DNA from: Pelodera strongyloides | Taxonomy: Eukaryota; Nematoda; Chromadorea; Rhabditida; Rhabditidae | Assembly (NCBI GenBank): GCA_036852015.1 | Contig: JAANDG010000049.1 | Coordinates: forward strand, 124,001-188,000 | DNA length: 64,000 nt | Direction of reading: 5' to 3' | Part shown: in pieces, positions 1 through 11,200 of the stretch | Layout: each line of letters starts with the position of its first letter | Position numbering within the stretch: the first letter of the stretch is position 1 | Notes under the pieces: model-generated | What the model saw: the letters and a program-made list of their open reading frames with translations, nothing else | Databases searched by the model: none | Told to the model about the DNA's origin: nothing | Made by a program: the position numbers and the translations under genes

Positions 1-18
1 CTTGGGCGTACGAAATAG

Positions 19-1234
19 GATGAGATAGAATATATTATAGAAGACGATGACGAATTGCCCGTTCAACTGAACCGAATGGCTCCTCCTGAGAGACCTCGGC
101 CGCCTAGCAGAACCGATCGCCCAATCACGGTAACTTTATTCATCGCCAGTTTTTTTGTTGTTATTCTGACTGTTTTCTTTCCCATCAATACTTTTTTTGT
201 GTCATGTGTAATAGAACGCATTCTTCCATCTCGAGTAATATTGAACTGTTTCAGCCGTCTATACAAACATAAAGGTATACAGTACTGTCGTAAAGTCGTT
301 GTTCGTCCTTTCCTTCTTCCACTTCTGATTTGAATTGCTGTTTTGCATTGTGATTGTAGTTGTACTTACGTAGTCGTGCCCCAAGTGCTTGGTTTATACT
401 TCAATGACGATGAAGCATGAAAGTGAGACAACTTATAGTTCTACTATTTCAGGCGAACGGCAACGCCTATTCACGCACGTCGCCACACAATTTCGACTTC
501 TTTGGTGTGTATTTTGACATAATGCAATGGTAGCCATAATTGTATGAATAATAGTCAGTATTGTTATGGCTGACAAACTGAACCTGCTGTTGTACTATAA
601 GTGCTTAAACATGCTGTACTATGAGTATCGTCGTTCATTTTCTATTTCTCTTCTTTCAGCCTCGCCCAGTTCTTCTCTGTCTCCGGTTCCGTCCATCCCA
701 CACCGTTGTGCCCCAGCCCCTCCTATTCCCGCCATGGCTACATCGGTCCCCAGTTCTTCTCTGTCTCCGGTTCCGTCCATCCCACACCGTTGCGCCCCAG
801 CCCCTCCTATTCCCGCCATGGCTACATCGGTCCCAGTTGGTGGGGCTTCGTCTTCTAATTCTACATCAACATCAGTGAGTGGATCATGGAATGAAGCCAC
901 CAATCCAGACCCTTGGGGACTAGATGCCTGGGGTGACAAAACGACTTCATCAAACAATTCACTCAACATCCCCGAACCCTTCTCGCTCTCAGTAGGGCCA
1001 AAGGTAAATGGCAATAACAATCCAACCAATGTGCCTCCACTGTCTACAAGCTATCAACCTCCGTCTGGATTTGATAATACTCCATGGCCAAATACCAGTG
1101 CTTCTCCTCAGCTAGGACTACACCATGTTGCCTCTGCACCCAATATGAGACAAGGGCAAACACAAAGACAGATTAGTGTGGATCAGGTTCCCCGGATACC
1201 ACCTAGGCCTAAGTTTACCAACTGGATGCAATAG
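19..1234 (+). CDS. 3' part of a Ser/Pro-rich, DPW-motif protein gene (5' end outside window)
   Basis: Three exons agree in phase: 19-129 (acidic stretch then Pro/Arg-rich, ending RPIT), 453-504 (ANGNAYSRTSPHNFDFF) and 660-1234, which ends PRFKTNWMQ-like (read PRPKFTNWMQ) at a TAA/TAG-type stop. The last exon is low-complexity Ser/Pro/Thr/Asn-rich and carries DPWGLDAWG, with a DPW tripeptide of the kind that binds clathrin adaptor AP-2 in epsin-type proteins. That makes an endocytic accessory protein or the tail of a synaptojanin-like protein possible, but no folded domain is visible and the assignment is only a guess. The last exon holds an in-frame 84-nt tandem duplication (see repeat). A polyadenylation signal AATAAA follows at 1561. 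The gene continues upstream of the window. Confidence 0.6.
665..832 (+). repeat. 84-bp in-frame tandem duplication inside the exon
   Basis: Two adjacent 84-bp units (about 665-748 and 749-832) encode the same 28-residue Ser/Pro-rich block ending AMATSVP. I see one T/C difference between them (GTTGTG versus GTTGCG), so the duplication looks recent. The frame is kept. Confidence 0.85.
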
Positions 1235-1560
1235 TTCACTTAATCATTTCGAACAACACACTATCGACGAATCAAAATATAAATTAGGAGCATGCAAAGG
1301 ATAATTTATTCTGATTTAACTATCTTCATATTTGATCAAATGTGTAGGTGCCTTTTACCTTGTTTTATCACTGACATATTTTTTTAGGGTTTGATGGCTT
1401 TTAGTGCTTATGACTTACGAAACTATAGATTTTCATCCATGTGTGGATGAAGTACCTTATTCTTATTTGTACTGTAGTATTTAGCACATAGTTGTCCTCT
1501 TATTTTGCCACAATTCCCCTGTAAACGGTTGGCTTTTTCTACTTACAGTTCGCTTTTTAA

Positions 1561-1566
1561 AATAAA
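1561..1566 (+). promoter_or_regulatory. polyadenylation signal AATAAA
   Basis: AATAAA lies about 325 bp after the stop codon of the first gene, in AT-rich sequence with no competing gene on this strand. Confidence 0.5.
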
Positions 1567-1569
1567 ATG

Positions 1570-2580
1570 TTAAGTAGGTTGTAAGCGAGTATTTTAGTCG
1601 TGTGCCATAGTTCATTGCTTAATTACTCTTGAATGTAATACAGAATAGGAAAGTATTTAAATTTTTATTGTTGTTATTGGTGCCCCAATTTACAATTCTT
1701 GCCCTTAGAAGTTGTGAGTATACATATGTACAAATGTACTGTAGTTGTTGTGTAATTCAGAACGGTTGTGCGCTAGTCAGTTTCGGTCGTATAGTTCGGC
1801 TTTATTTGCAGTAAATTATTTATATACGCATGTTGCAAGTCTGTGGAAATGTGAAACGCAAACAAGGAAAAATATTACATGTTCAGAGTTTACTTCAAAA
1901 GATACAGTAGTTGAGACAATATTTCACCGTTTGGTAGTCTTCTTTTTGTGCGAATTTGATTTGGGTGAGGACGTCGTTTCAGTTTCCCGATCAGAGTACT
2001 GAAAAAGTTGACAGTTGAAGTTGAAGAGGTTTTAGTTACTTGTGTACGACCCGCAAGAGGGAACCCGTTTACCTAAACAGTAGCAAAGTTTGCACTGATT
2101 CGTTTACCTTTAAATATTGCAACATCTTTTCTCGATCCTTTGTATTCACATCCATAGAGCTTAGCATTTCCGAGAGGTACACGGTTGCAGATCTGAAAGT
2201 AGAACAAATTGTACAATTATAAAATGAATCGACTATTCAAACGAAAACTCAAATCACAGATATGTTACCTGAGCACTTTGTCCATTCCTAGGAAGAGAGC
2301 CGCATTAATGAAGGGGAATAATGTATCCGATTCTTCCAAACGATACAAGAAGAGCCTTTGCCAGTCAGCGAGGACAACCGGAGTCGGAGCCGCTTTCGCG
2401 CAACTAGGAGTTCACAGTAAGAGAAAGATAGAACAAACATCCGTGGAAGAAAAGCGGTGACGGGAACAAACTTCACAACAGTACATGAAACAGTACTGTT
2501 TCGTACTTTATAAACACAGGAACTGGAACAATCTGTATGGAAAAATGAAATAAAACTACCATACTGAAACTCGTTTCCAG
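1570..2580. other. intergenic, no supported gene
   Basis: AT-rich sequence. A short plus-strand frame at 2224-2460 is Lys/Arg-rich but has no flanking splice structure or recognisable domain, so it is not called. Confidence 0.4.
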
Positions 2581-2587
2581 AATGTTA

Positions 2588-3237
2588 ACAAACAAAGAAT
2601 GGCAAATGACCTAGTGTTAAAATAGCAACACACCGACTGCTCCACTCCTGCAGTGCCTTCAATTGTTGTGAGTGAACCCTCAGTAACGGGGTGGGACCAA
2701 CAAGTTCGGGCAAACACCCAATCATATCCGATAAAGTTGTCGAGTTTCGTGCAATCCAGCCATCACACTCCAACTGGACACCATCCGACGATTCCAAAAC
2801 CAATGTTTTCAAACTAAAGGGAAAAATTATTTCAATTATCTCAGATTGATTTCGACCGTTCCTAACGGCTCGACACGACTGATCAATGACCTGCATTTGT
2901 GGCTCACACCGAAGTTCAATGCGTATTTTTCTTCCATATTTACGGCTTGCATTTCCTTATACAGCCCCATCCGCTGCCAACTCTTGTAAGGTAAATTCAA
3001 ATCAAGTCGAATAGAAATCTCACCTCTGAGTAATGTCGTTTGTCGAACAAGATGCATCAATTGTAGAAGATGAACTGAAACAATGTGTTTGCTTTCAGAG
3101 GTTCACAGAAAGAAAGGCTTTACATACTCGGAGAGAGCCAAACCGATTGTGGAATAAATAAAAAATATGTAGCCCCCACCTGGGTTCCAGTCTGCACTTC
3201 TCTTCGCAATAATACTGCATCTCTGATTCAATAGTCA
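2588..3237 (-). CDS. SKP1-like (BTB/POZ fold) gene, partial or degenerate
   Basis: The exon at about 2602-2813 reads TLVLESSDGVQLECDGWIAR followed by STTLSDMIGCL, then PLLRVHSQQLKALQEWSSRC. This follows the N-terminal SKP1 pattern: a SSDG strand, an S-x-T-I/L helix, then VPL-x-V-x-x-x-x-L-x-x-x-x-x-W. SKP1 proteins bridge cullin-1 to F-box proteins in SCF ubiquitin ligases, and nematodes carry many SKP1-related genes. A possible start exon lies at 3180-3237 (MTIESEMQYYCEEK) and another exon near 3010-3070, but their phases do not all fit. The C-terminal F-box-binding helices were not found, so this may be a truncated copy or pseudogene. Confidence 0.42.
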
Positions 3238-3239
3238 TT

Positions 3240-4345
3240 GCAAAACTGAAAACAACGATAGTTATAGATCACAGAAAATACAGTAACAGTACAAAATTCG
3301 CGGTGTCACATTGCTCAATTTTTAGATAAATAAAAACTAACCAGTAAAGTAACAAGAAATGCGACTAATATGCAAGATAAAATGATTCAAAAGAGGCGAA
3401 TTGCCGGCTGAAAACCAGACTGGGTTACGATACATCGAGTACGAGATAGAAAGCACAATAAAAAACAAGCAACTTTACTTATTAATAATTTTGTAAATCA
3501 ATGACACAAAAGCACAACACAAAAAGGAATACAAAGTGGTCAATAACAAGCAAAGTCAAACAAAAAAATAAATAACATGTGCAAAACAAAGAGCGAGAGA
3601 AAACGGAAATATGTTCATAAATAAATCGAAAGACAATCATACCAATAAAAAGTGAACAAATGAAGCTTTTACCTAACAATAAGTGAGGATCAAGAGCAAG
3701 AAAATAAATATTCTATACATTCGAAGGTTCTAAACTACATTTGAGTTAACATAGCGGAATGACAACAACAATAACAACATCAAGTAAACAAAAGAACTCA
3801 AATCGTATGGAACAAAGTAAAGAAGAATAACAATATTTACATGCGACGAAAGGAATGCCAAAATTAATAAAACTAAGTAACTAAAATATCATTTGCAAGG
3901 GCAACAAATAACGCGGTAAAAGCTAACATGAAACGAGCTCACCCTAACATCAATAACTACAAATAATAATGGCAAGATGAAACTACCAACTAAGGCTCAG
4001 GATCTCTACCAACAAAATATGGAAACAAAAACTCACTGTGCGCTGGAGTAACTAGTCACAACGTCACTAGTCAGCAAGTCTAAGGAGACACACCAAATTT
4101 GACAGTGAATCGCGTAGAAGGCGCGTTCGCGTAGCTAAAATGGTCAACAATACACTGACGTAATACTTCTGACTTCATAACATACGCCACTTGCACACAC
4201 AAAAGGTAGATTCGAGGCAAGATCAGAGTAATTCATAAAACGTTGTCGGGCACATAAAATACCGCATTACGTACTTCTTCTCGATCACCGATATGTCCAT
4301 GTTTCATAATTACACCCCTTTTGCATTAAAATAAAAAATAACATA
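3240..4345. other. intergenic, AT-rich, no supported gene
   Basis: A-rich plus strand with scattered short frames only. No splice-consistent exon chain and no repeat I could define. Confidence 0.4.
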
Positions 4346-4348
4346 ACT

Positions 4349-7300
4349 CACTGCGGTTCGTCCGATACAAAAGTCACCCTTGGCTCTTCGTCAATGTCAG
4401 TCGAACATACTCGACTACCCTGAAACTGGGTTCTGGTATAAAACATGTATTACCATTAACTTAGAGATCCATCCAATCAAATAACTATAGTCACGCTACA
4501 GCCCGACACCGAGACAAGAAAAATCTAAATATGCATAAAAAGTTCCGGAGAAACTGACTTCAGTATATTCATCCTCCGGCACTTCGATTATCTGAGGGCC
4601 CACATTAGGTGGTGGTTGGCAATCGACGCCCACATAAGCCCTTGATGGGTCATAATAGGGCATGTATGGGACAAACTGGGTCCCCTCGGGGATATTTCCC
4701 TCTGTCGGATAGACCATCGCGGTAAGAGGGTAGACTTGCTGTTCTCTCATCGACAACTGCTGAAGAAGAAAATATATAATGACGAACATGGTGTAAAGGT
4801 GAATGTAAAAGACTCGGGAACAGAGAAAACCGTAAAGCAAACCCGAATTATTACAATGAAAAGAAAAACGTACTTCCATGGAAAATGGCCGGTATTGATT
4901 ATCGTTATCGTAAGGATTCTGATTCTGGTACATGTAGACAGGTTCGCCTCCATAAGTAGCACCGCTCGGAGCAGGACTATATCTGGCGGCCTGTGAAACA
5001 AGAATGACTAGGCAATTGCACAAATACATTGGCAAAAGGAGGGTCTATTGCCGATTAATCTGGTCAAAATGATGGAAGCTTGCGGTAATGGGCGTGCAGC
5101 CACGTAATAAGAGTAGTTCTTCCTCAAAATGAGGTAGACCACTCCCTCTATTCTATTCGCAAGGTGTAAGATCGTCCTAGCCATTGAAAGAGGGAAATAC
5201 ATCGTTCACCCAAACTCCAAAATCCCAGCGAATAAATACACCCCATGAAACATTGAGCCGGAAGCACACGAACACAAAGGTTTACGGTTTACCCCCCTCC
5301 AATCACTTCCCATTTTCGACAAATTATGTTTGGAAAATGGGAAATTCAATTCGTGTATACCTCATCATACTGTGAGCCGGGAGCCGGTGATTGGTTTCCC
5401 TGATAGATATTGTTGTTGTCACTGTACGCTGGAGCATGTGTTGGAGTCACTGGGTAGGAGGGCGCGAAAAACATCGGAGCTGGACGCTGAGGAATCGACG
5501 CACCGGCAGGTAGACCCTTCAACCAAAGGTACAAAGATATTATTTGCGATTATCTGTGAGTGAATCCCTCTTTTTTTTTGTCTCTTGAGAGGGAATCCTT
5601 TCTGACCATTGGGTCTTTTACTTAGCTCCCACTAATCAACACAAGCTTCTTTCTGTAACACCGATGACACACAAACCATTGGTGTCTCGAACTCAGAATT
5701 CAACAAAACACATCCAAAACACTCAATAATCATTCCAAACAACACAACTACAACCACTACCTACCACCCATCAAATAAACGGCCAAGATTATCTGAATAA
5801 TGCACACAAACCTGATTTTGATAGCCGTGGTACACACCATCCGTCTCCATATTCTCCACAGCTTCAGGATACGACCTCAGTCCTTGACGCTGCCAACCAG
5901 CACGCGGCTCAGACACGTGCGAGTTCGACTCATTGTGCTGAGGGTGAGGAGTCCGATCAGAAGGACAACAAGAACGACATGAGTGTTCAAAGTGACCGTG
6001 GTAATGATCAATCAGGTGCGGAGGTGGTCTCTGCAAAGAATTGAAAAAAAATGAGGAGGCGCTTCCCATGGTGCTAAATTGAAAGCCCTACTCCCCAAAT
6101 CACAACATTCCAGGAAAGACAGTACTGGATTAGAGCTGCTCCGAAAAACGAGACACTGAATTCTACATACTTTGGCTGGTAGCTACGAGCGCTCATGCTC
6201 ATGCTCTCTGAGCTGGAGTCCGAGTCTCCGAGATTAAAAAACAAATGATAAACAAACCACTCGCGCGTGACACTCATGACATCGGGGGCAGTTGCATGGA
6301 GGACACAATGCACACTCATCGTAAACAACGGGAGGAGGCTGAAAAAAAACAAAGGTGAATCTCTCTAAATGATTTAGGACTTGAAAAATCCTGAACATAA
6401 TGATAGAACGAAAAGACGTAATCAATCACTCACTGTACAAATCATCTTTAGATGAAGCCATCTAATCTACTAGATAAACATAAAAACAAACAGCCAACCC
6501 TTCTCGTTTGGTTTGCATCTTGACATCTATTATTCCCGCTCCGTTCCGATCCACATGATGTACAATAAGTCGACGTCGACGAGCACATCCCATTTCCACG
6601 TCTATTCTCAACCTGAAAATAAAAACTCAAATTGTTGTCTTCAATTACGCGCTAACGAACCCGACTTACCCGACGAACTTTGTTTTAATAAAGATTTCTA
6701 AACACCTTAATACGCGCAAATCAATAAACCAACCGTTCTGAAGTTATTGTTACTAAATCCTGCACGTCCGACATTTCCAACTCGTGGTCCTTGTCCTCGT
6801 GACTAAACATGCATTGTTGTAGTTTTTTGTTTTGTTTTGTAAATTGCTCCAAACAATGTATAAGCACATCCACAATATACCAGAAAGTTACCTGGTATCG
6901 CTGAGTCTGGCCGATATTTGTGTTCTGTGTAAAGTCTCCCTCTCCCCGTTTCACAACGTTTCCAACTCTTGGCGTATAGCTATCGAAAGCGTATCGCCTG
7001 TTTTCTGGCTCCTGTCTCGAACGCGACTCACTAAATAGAAATAATGAACAGAAATAGCGGGTCAAAAGGACCCGTTCAGTTTTTGCTGTGGAAGTAGAAA
7101 ACAGAAAACTATGAGGAAGAATAAAACTGAAAACTAACCTTGTTCTGCTCTGAGTCCGTTCCCAGTTTATGTTCGGTTTCGGTTCTCTATAGCTACGTGG
7201 TTGTGGTTGCAAATTCACTGACAGCAGAGGTCTTGGCATGACTTGTGGTTGGAATCCGACCACTCTCTGTTCATCTCGTGCAGCTCGTCTCCTCCACTCG

Positions 7301-7352
7301 TCGATTGGAACAATCAAACTTGCATCTCCAGCATCCACCGTAGGGCAACAGG
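4349..7352 (-). CDS. multi-exon Pro/Tyr/Gln-rich low-complexity protein, family unknown
   Basis: A chain of minus-strand exons is visible, with good junctions: about 7139-7352, 6891-7032, 6731-6806, 6494-6612, 6253-6340, 6165-6235, 5812-6031, 5361-5525, 4874-4991, 4548-4757 and 4350-4430. Content in order: an Arg/Gln-rich start (IDEWRRRAARDEQRVV), an Arg/Gly-rich part (SRGQGPRVGNVGRAG), a Cys-rich knot (ECALCPPCNCPRCHECH) that could bind metal, a His-rich stretch, then Pro/Tyr/Gln/Asn-rich repeats (YGGEPVYMYQNQNPYDND). The last exon ends PRVTFVSDEPQ before TGA, and so contains an RVxF-type PP1-docking motif. I do not recognise the family. The low-complexity composition suggests an RNA-associated or scaffold protein, but that is inference. 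The start codon was not settled; further exons may lie above 7352. Confidence 0.5.
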
Positions 7353-7354
7353 TC

Positions 7355-8230
7355 TAAATATGGTACTACATTACATAAATGCTCTGATCCACCGTATCTA
7401 AGAGAAAAGTACAAATACAGAAAAGGTACACATAAGAACAATCGATAACTACTGAAAGTGGCATATTCCATTTGTTGTTAACTCACAAGAATAAATAATC
7501 GTCTTTTCTACGCTTTATTAGCCTTCAGAAAGCAGATAATGAGGTTATAAAACAAGTAAAACATAACTCCAGACTATAGCTGTTAAAACGACTCTAAAGA
7601 ATTGGAACGAGAGAAGGGACGAGGCCAGTGGGTATGTACAGTGCCACCAAACAAAACTCAAAACATATACTATTTTCGTACACCATAAATAATGAGGAGT
7701 AACAGTAACAACAGACAAAATGGAAAATTGAAAAAAATGATAAACACACGAAGCAAGTAATGTTTACGTGACTAAACAATGAACAAAACAAATATCCACA
7801 TAACAATGACAAGTAACGAAAACAACAATACATATAATATATAACTGGGTGCATGAAGATACACGTATTAATACTCTTTCCATTACTATCGTGTGCAGAA
7901 CTAAACTAGCAGCATAAAACATGTACAATAAAATACCGGTAATTACAAATATGAAATATGAGACTTAATCAAAGGGCATAAACCCCGTGCGTAAATGGAG
8001 ATGGACTTCTGTGGCCATATACAAGAACAGTGGGAACCTCGCGTTTTGTAAGTTCCCTCTTTCTCTCCCCGCCCACGGGAGGATGGGAACCTATTCCGGA
8101 AGTTCATGCATACGACCACTAAGCTTAGTTGGAGAAGCAGAATCACAAGTATTCATGCTTGGAACTTTGGAACAGGCTCCAGATTAAGATTCGGTTTTTT
8201 ACGCACCGGTTCATGCCCGTGAATTAAGTC
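7355..8230. other. intergenic or 5' region, no supported gene
   Basis: AT-rich sequence between the low-complexity gene and the end of the first NHL gene. A hydrophobic minus-strand frame at 7594-7854 looks like AT-rich noise. Confidence 0.35.
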
Positions 8231-8231
8231 A

Positions 8232-11200
8232 CTAAATTGAGCGTACCGCGTGCTGTAACCGATATAGCCGGACGACGCCCTCGTGGCGGATACACATGGC
8301 CAGATATCCATCCGGGGTGATGGCAATGTCAGAACAGAAGTCAAAGTCCGAGTGGGGAGAGTCAGCGCCACGACGGATCAGACCCACCGGGAAACCAGTC
8401 TCGTCGAACAGCTAAAACAAGTTATTTCACTATTAAACCATCACATAATGATTCTCAACATTTAATCATTAGGTATAAACACTCACCTCATCAGCTGTTT
8501 GTATGCTAGGCAGAAAAATACAATCCACTGTAGCTTATTCTCATTATGTAGTAATAATACTTATCAGCTGCATATCTAGTCAGTATGTAATATGCGAAAA
8601 AATAACCATGAGAAATTAACTAACCAACTAACCCAATCAATCAACCAACCAACAAATGAACCAATAAATCATAGCAATGATCTGCCAATTACAGTAATAA
8701 CCAAAAGTCACCTGTAAACTGTGGGCACACGCATCGTGCACTACTGCCCATCCATTCACGTCCAACTGAAAGGCAAATTATAGTGAGACGAATTAAACAT
8801 AGTTATTAGTTGATTGAATAGGAACAACTCTATGTTTATTGTTAAAGGATCGCAGTCACTTCAAATTCGCCTTTTTACTTCAATTATCCATAAACATGAA
8901 AAAGCACCTAGAAAAATACCATTCCGGTGTCAATTTCCTGAAAAATTAACCCAGGAAAAGAAATCCCCTCGGTTGCGTTCTAATTACGTACAGTATGACA
9001 ACGACAACTGAGACAGTCGGGCAGACACTTTCCCTCTTCCCCGATTTTTCTTTGTTTTGTCATCATTGGCAACCGGCCAAGTCCCACTGCGATTTAGAAA
9101 ACACCCCATTTTGTCTAAAATCAAAACTCAACCGAAGGGATTTCTTTCCCTGTGATAAATTTTCCGTAAATCAGTATTGGAAAGGTATTTTTCTAGGTAT
9201 CTTTTTATATAAATTAATAAGTGAAGTAAAAAGACGAAATTGAAGTGACTGCGATCCTTTAAGGACATTTTTGTTACAAAACAACTATCAGTGCTATCGG
9301 CATCAGCTAGCTGAGCTGTTTGTCTAAATATATTCACAGATCTTAGATCTCAGTGAGTTCCTGGGAATTGGATTAGGCGCTCGACGCCCTGGTTCGGGCA
9401 GAATTCACATCAACAAAAACAAAAGAAAAATGTAAAGTGCAAGCACCTGAATTCCGGCTACGTAGGCGAATCCTCCGAGTTTTTCAATTTCTGGAGCACG
9501 ATGAGCCAGAGAGCGAGATCGAGTGTGCATCTCATTCGCAAAGTCATACCTTGGACTGAGAGTTTCTTGATTGTCTTTACCGGATAATACATCAAACAGT
9601 ATCCAGCGAGCACCTAAATAACACCATAATACAAAGAACGGAATCGCAGATCCAGGTTTTCAGCAATATCAGAAGAAACTTAACAAGAATCCTAAAGCAT
9701 CGGGATGACAGTGTTTAATGGACTACTTGCATGGACAAGGAATAAGCCAGCCGGTGTTGTCCTCACACCACAGCATCGTACGAGACGCATACGCTTTACT
9801 AATGCCATCAGCTAATGTAATCAGTCATTAGTTCTTCGGTATTGGGCTGCGTCTTTCAAGCAACAGTAAACACTCATAAAAACAAACCTGGCAGGTTTTT
9901 ATCAAATCCAAGGTCTGTGACTGCAAGCTTGCTCCCGACACATGACATAAAGGATATGTTTCCATAATTGTTCCTTGCCTTCACAAATGGTGCTTTGGGA
10001 ATTCCCAGAGAACGGTAGTCATAGGTTGAAACGATCTGAAAGTGGAAATGTAAGGTACGACTGGTATTTTAGGAAGACGTAAGGAACCGCGACGTAAGGA
10101 AATTTTAGAAAGTCGTAAGTCTCAAGGAATCCCTATTTCTAAGACATGAAGCATGAAGCACTTAAGACTAAGCAACTACCACTCAACATCAACATGGGAT
10201 AGAAAAAAAAAACGAAAAATAAATACGACACCTTCTTTTCATGAGGATCGTAGAAGACAATATTTCCCGAACCTTTATCGAATGTGACGACATTTCCCTT
10301 TGGACTCACAGTCAAACCTGCAACAAAACACAGCTATGACCCGTTTAAATTTGTGATAAAATCAGAGAAATGGTTCCCGCTCCCCCTTTGCGGCATACGC
10401 TCCTGACTTCTGACCTGACAACCCTTACTCCCACGTAGGTTAGGAGAACCTCGGGATTCTAAGGGAATACCCGACGACAACATCCATCCATGCATCCATC
10501 ATAGGTGATGAAGAAAGAGCCAATGCCTTTGTAGACATCAAGACAAAGTGTATGTCGTATTGATAATTTGGTTCTACTACAACCAAAACGCTCATAAATG
10601 AGCTTTGTGATTTATGTGTATATCGCAACACAAGCAAGCAACAAGCAAAAACAAAGGTCTGCACATTAAGCTAAACCGATAAATAAACATCATAGTTACA
10701 CAAGTATGACCTGATAATGGGTACCTCGGCAATTCGTGATATTCCATATACGTTCGAAAGTGCATCCGGCTTGTCGAGAAAACTGGGCAAGAATAATGCC
10801 GCGTCCATCAAGTACGGCATATCTAAAAGAGCAAAACAGCTGAACGCGACAAAAGCAGCAGTCACAATTACAGTAATAAGCTATTAACTTACACTATTAA
10901 ATACCAAACAATTCTTCATAAAGTAAGATGTAACTAGATGTAAAACCCACTGTCGTGCTTTCACAATGACAGAAATTGCTGTTGGAGAAAATAGATCGGG
11001 AAAATTTTTCTCTGAGAGCCAATCAATGTGCGGCGAAAAGGATGAGCCATTCCAATTGATCAATATCACCTGAAAGGTAAAATATCTATTAAATATTTAA
11101 TCAAAGGGCAAATAAATAACACTAAATTCGAGAATCTCAAATCTCTGCCTCAGCAGACAAACACTCCAAATATAGTGGCACTGTGGCACTATCTGACTGG

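Noticed and set aside
621..878. Alternative frame over the duplicated exon
   Set aside because: Open only because the 84-bp duplication is frame-preserving; phase from exon 453-504 selects the Ser/Pro frame.
8995..9243. 82-aa ORF also seen at 26952-27200
   Set aside because: Duplicated only because both lie inside the 413-bp MITE; nothing in it looks like a protein domain.
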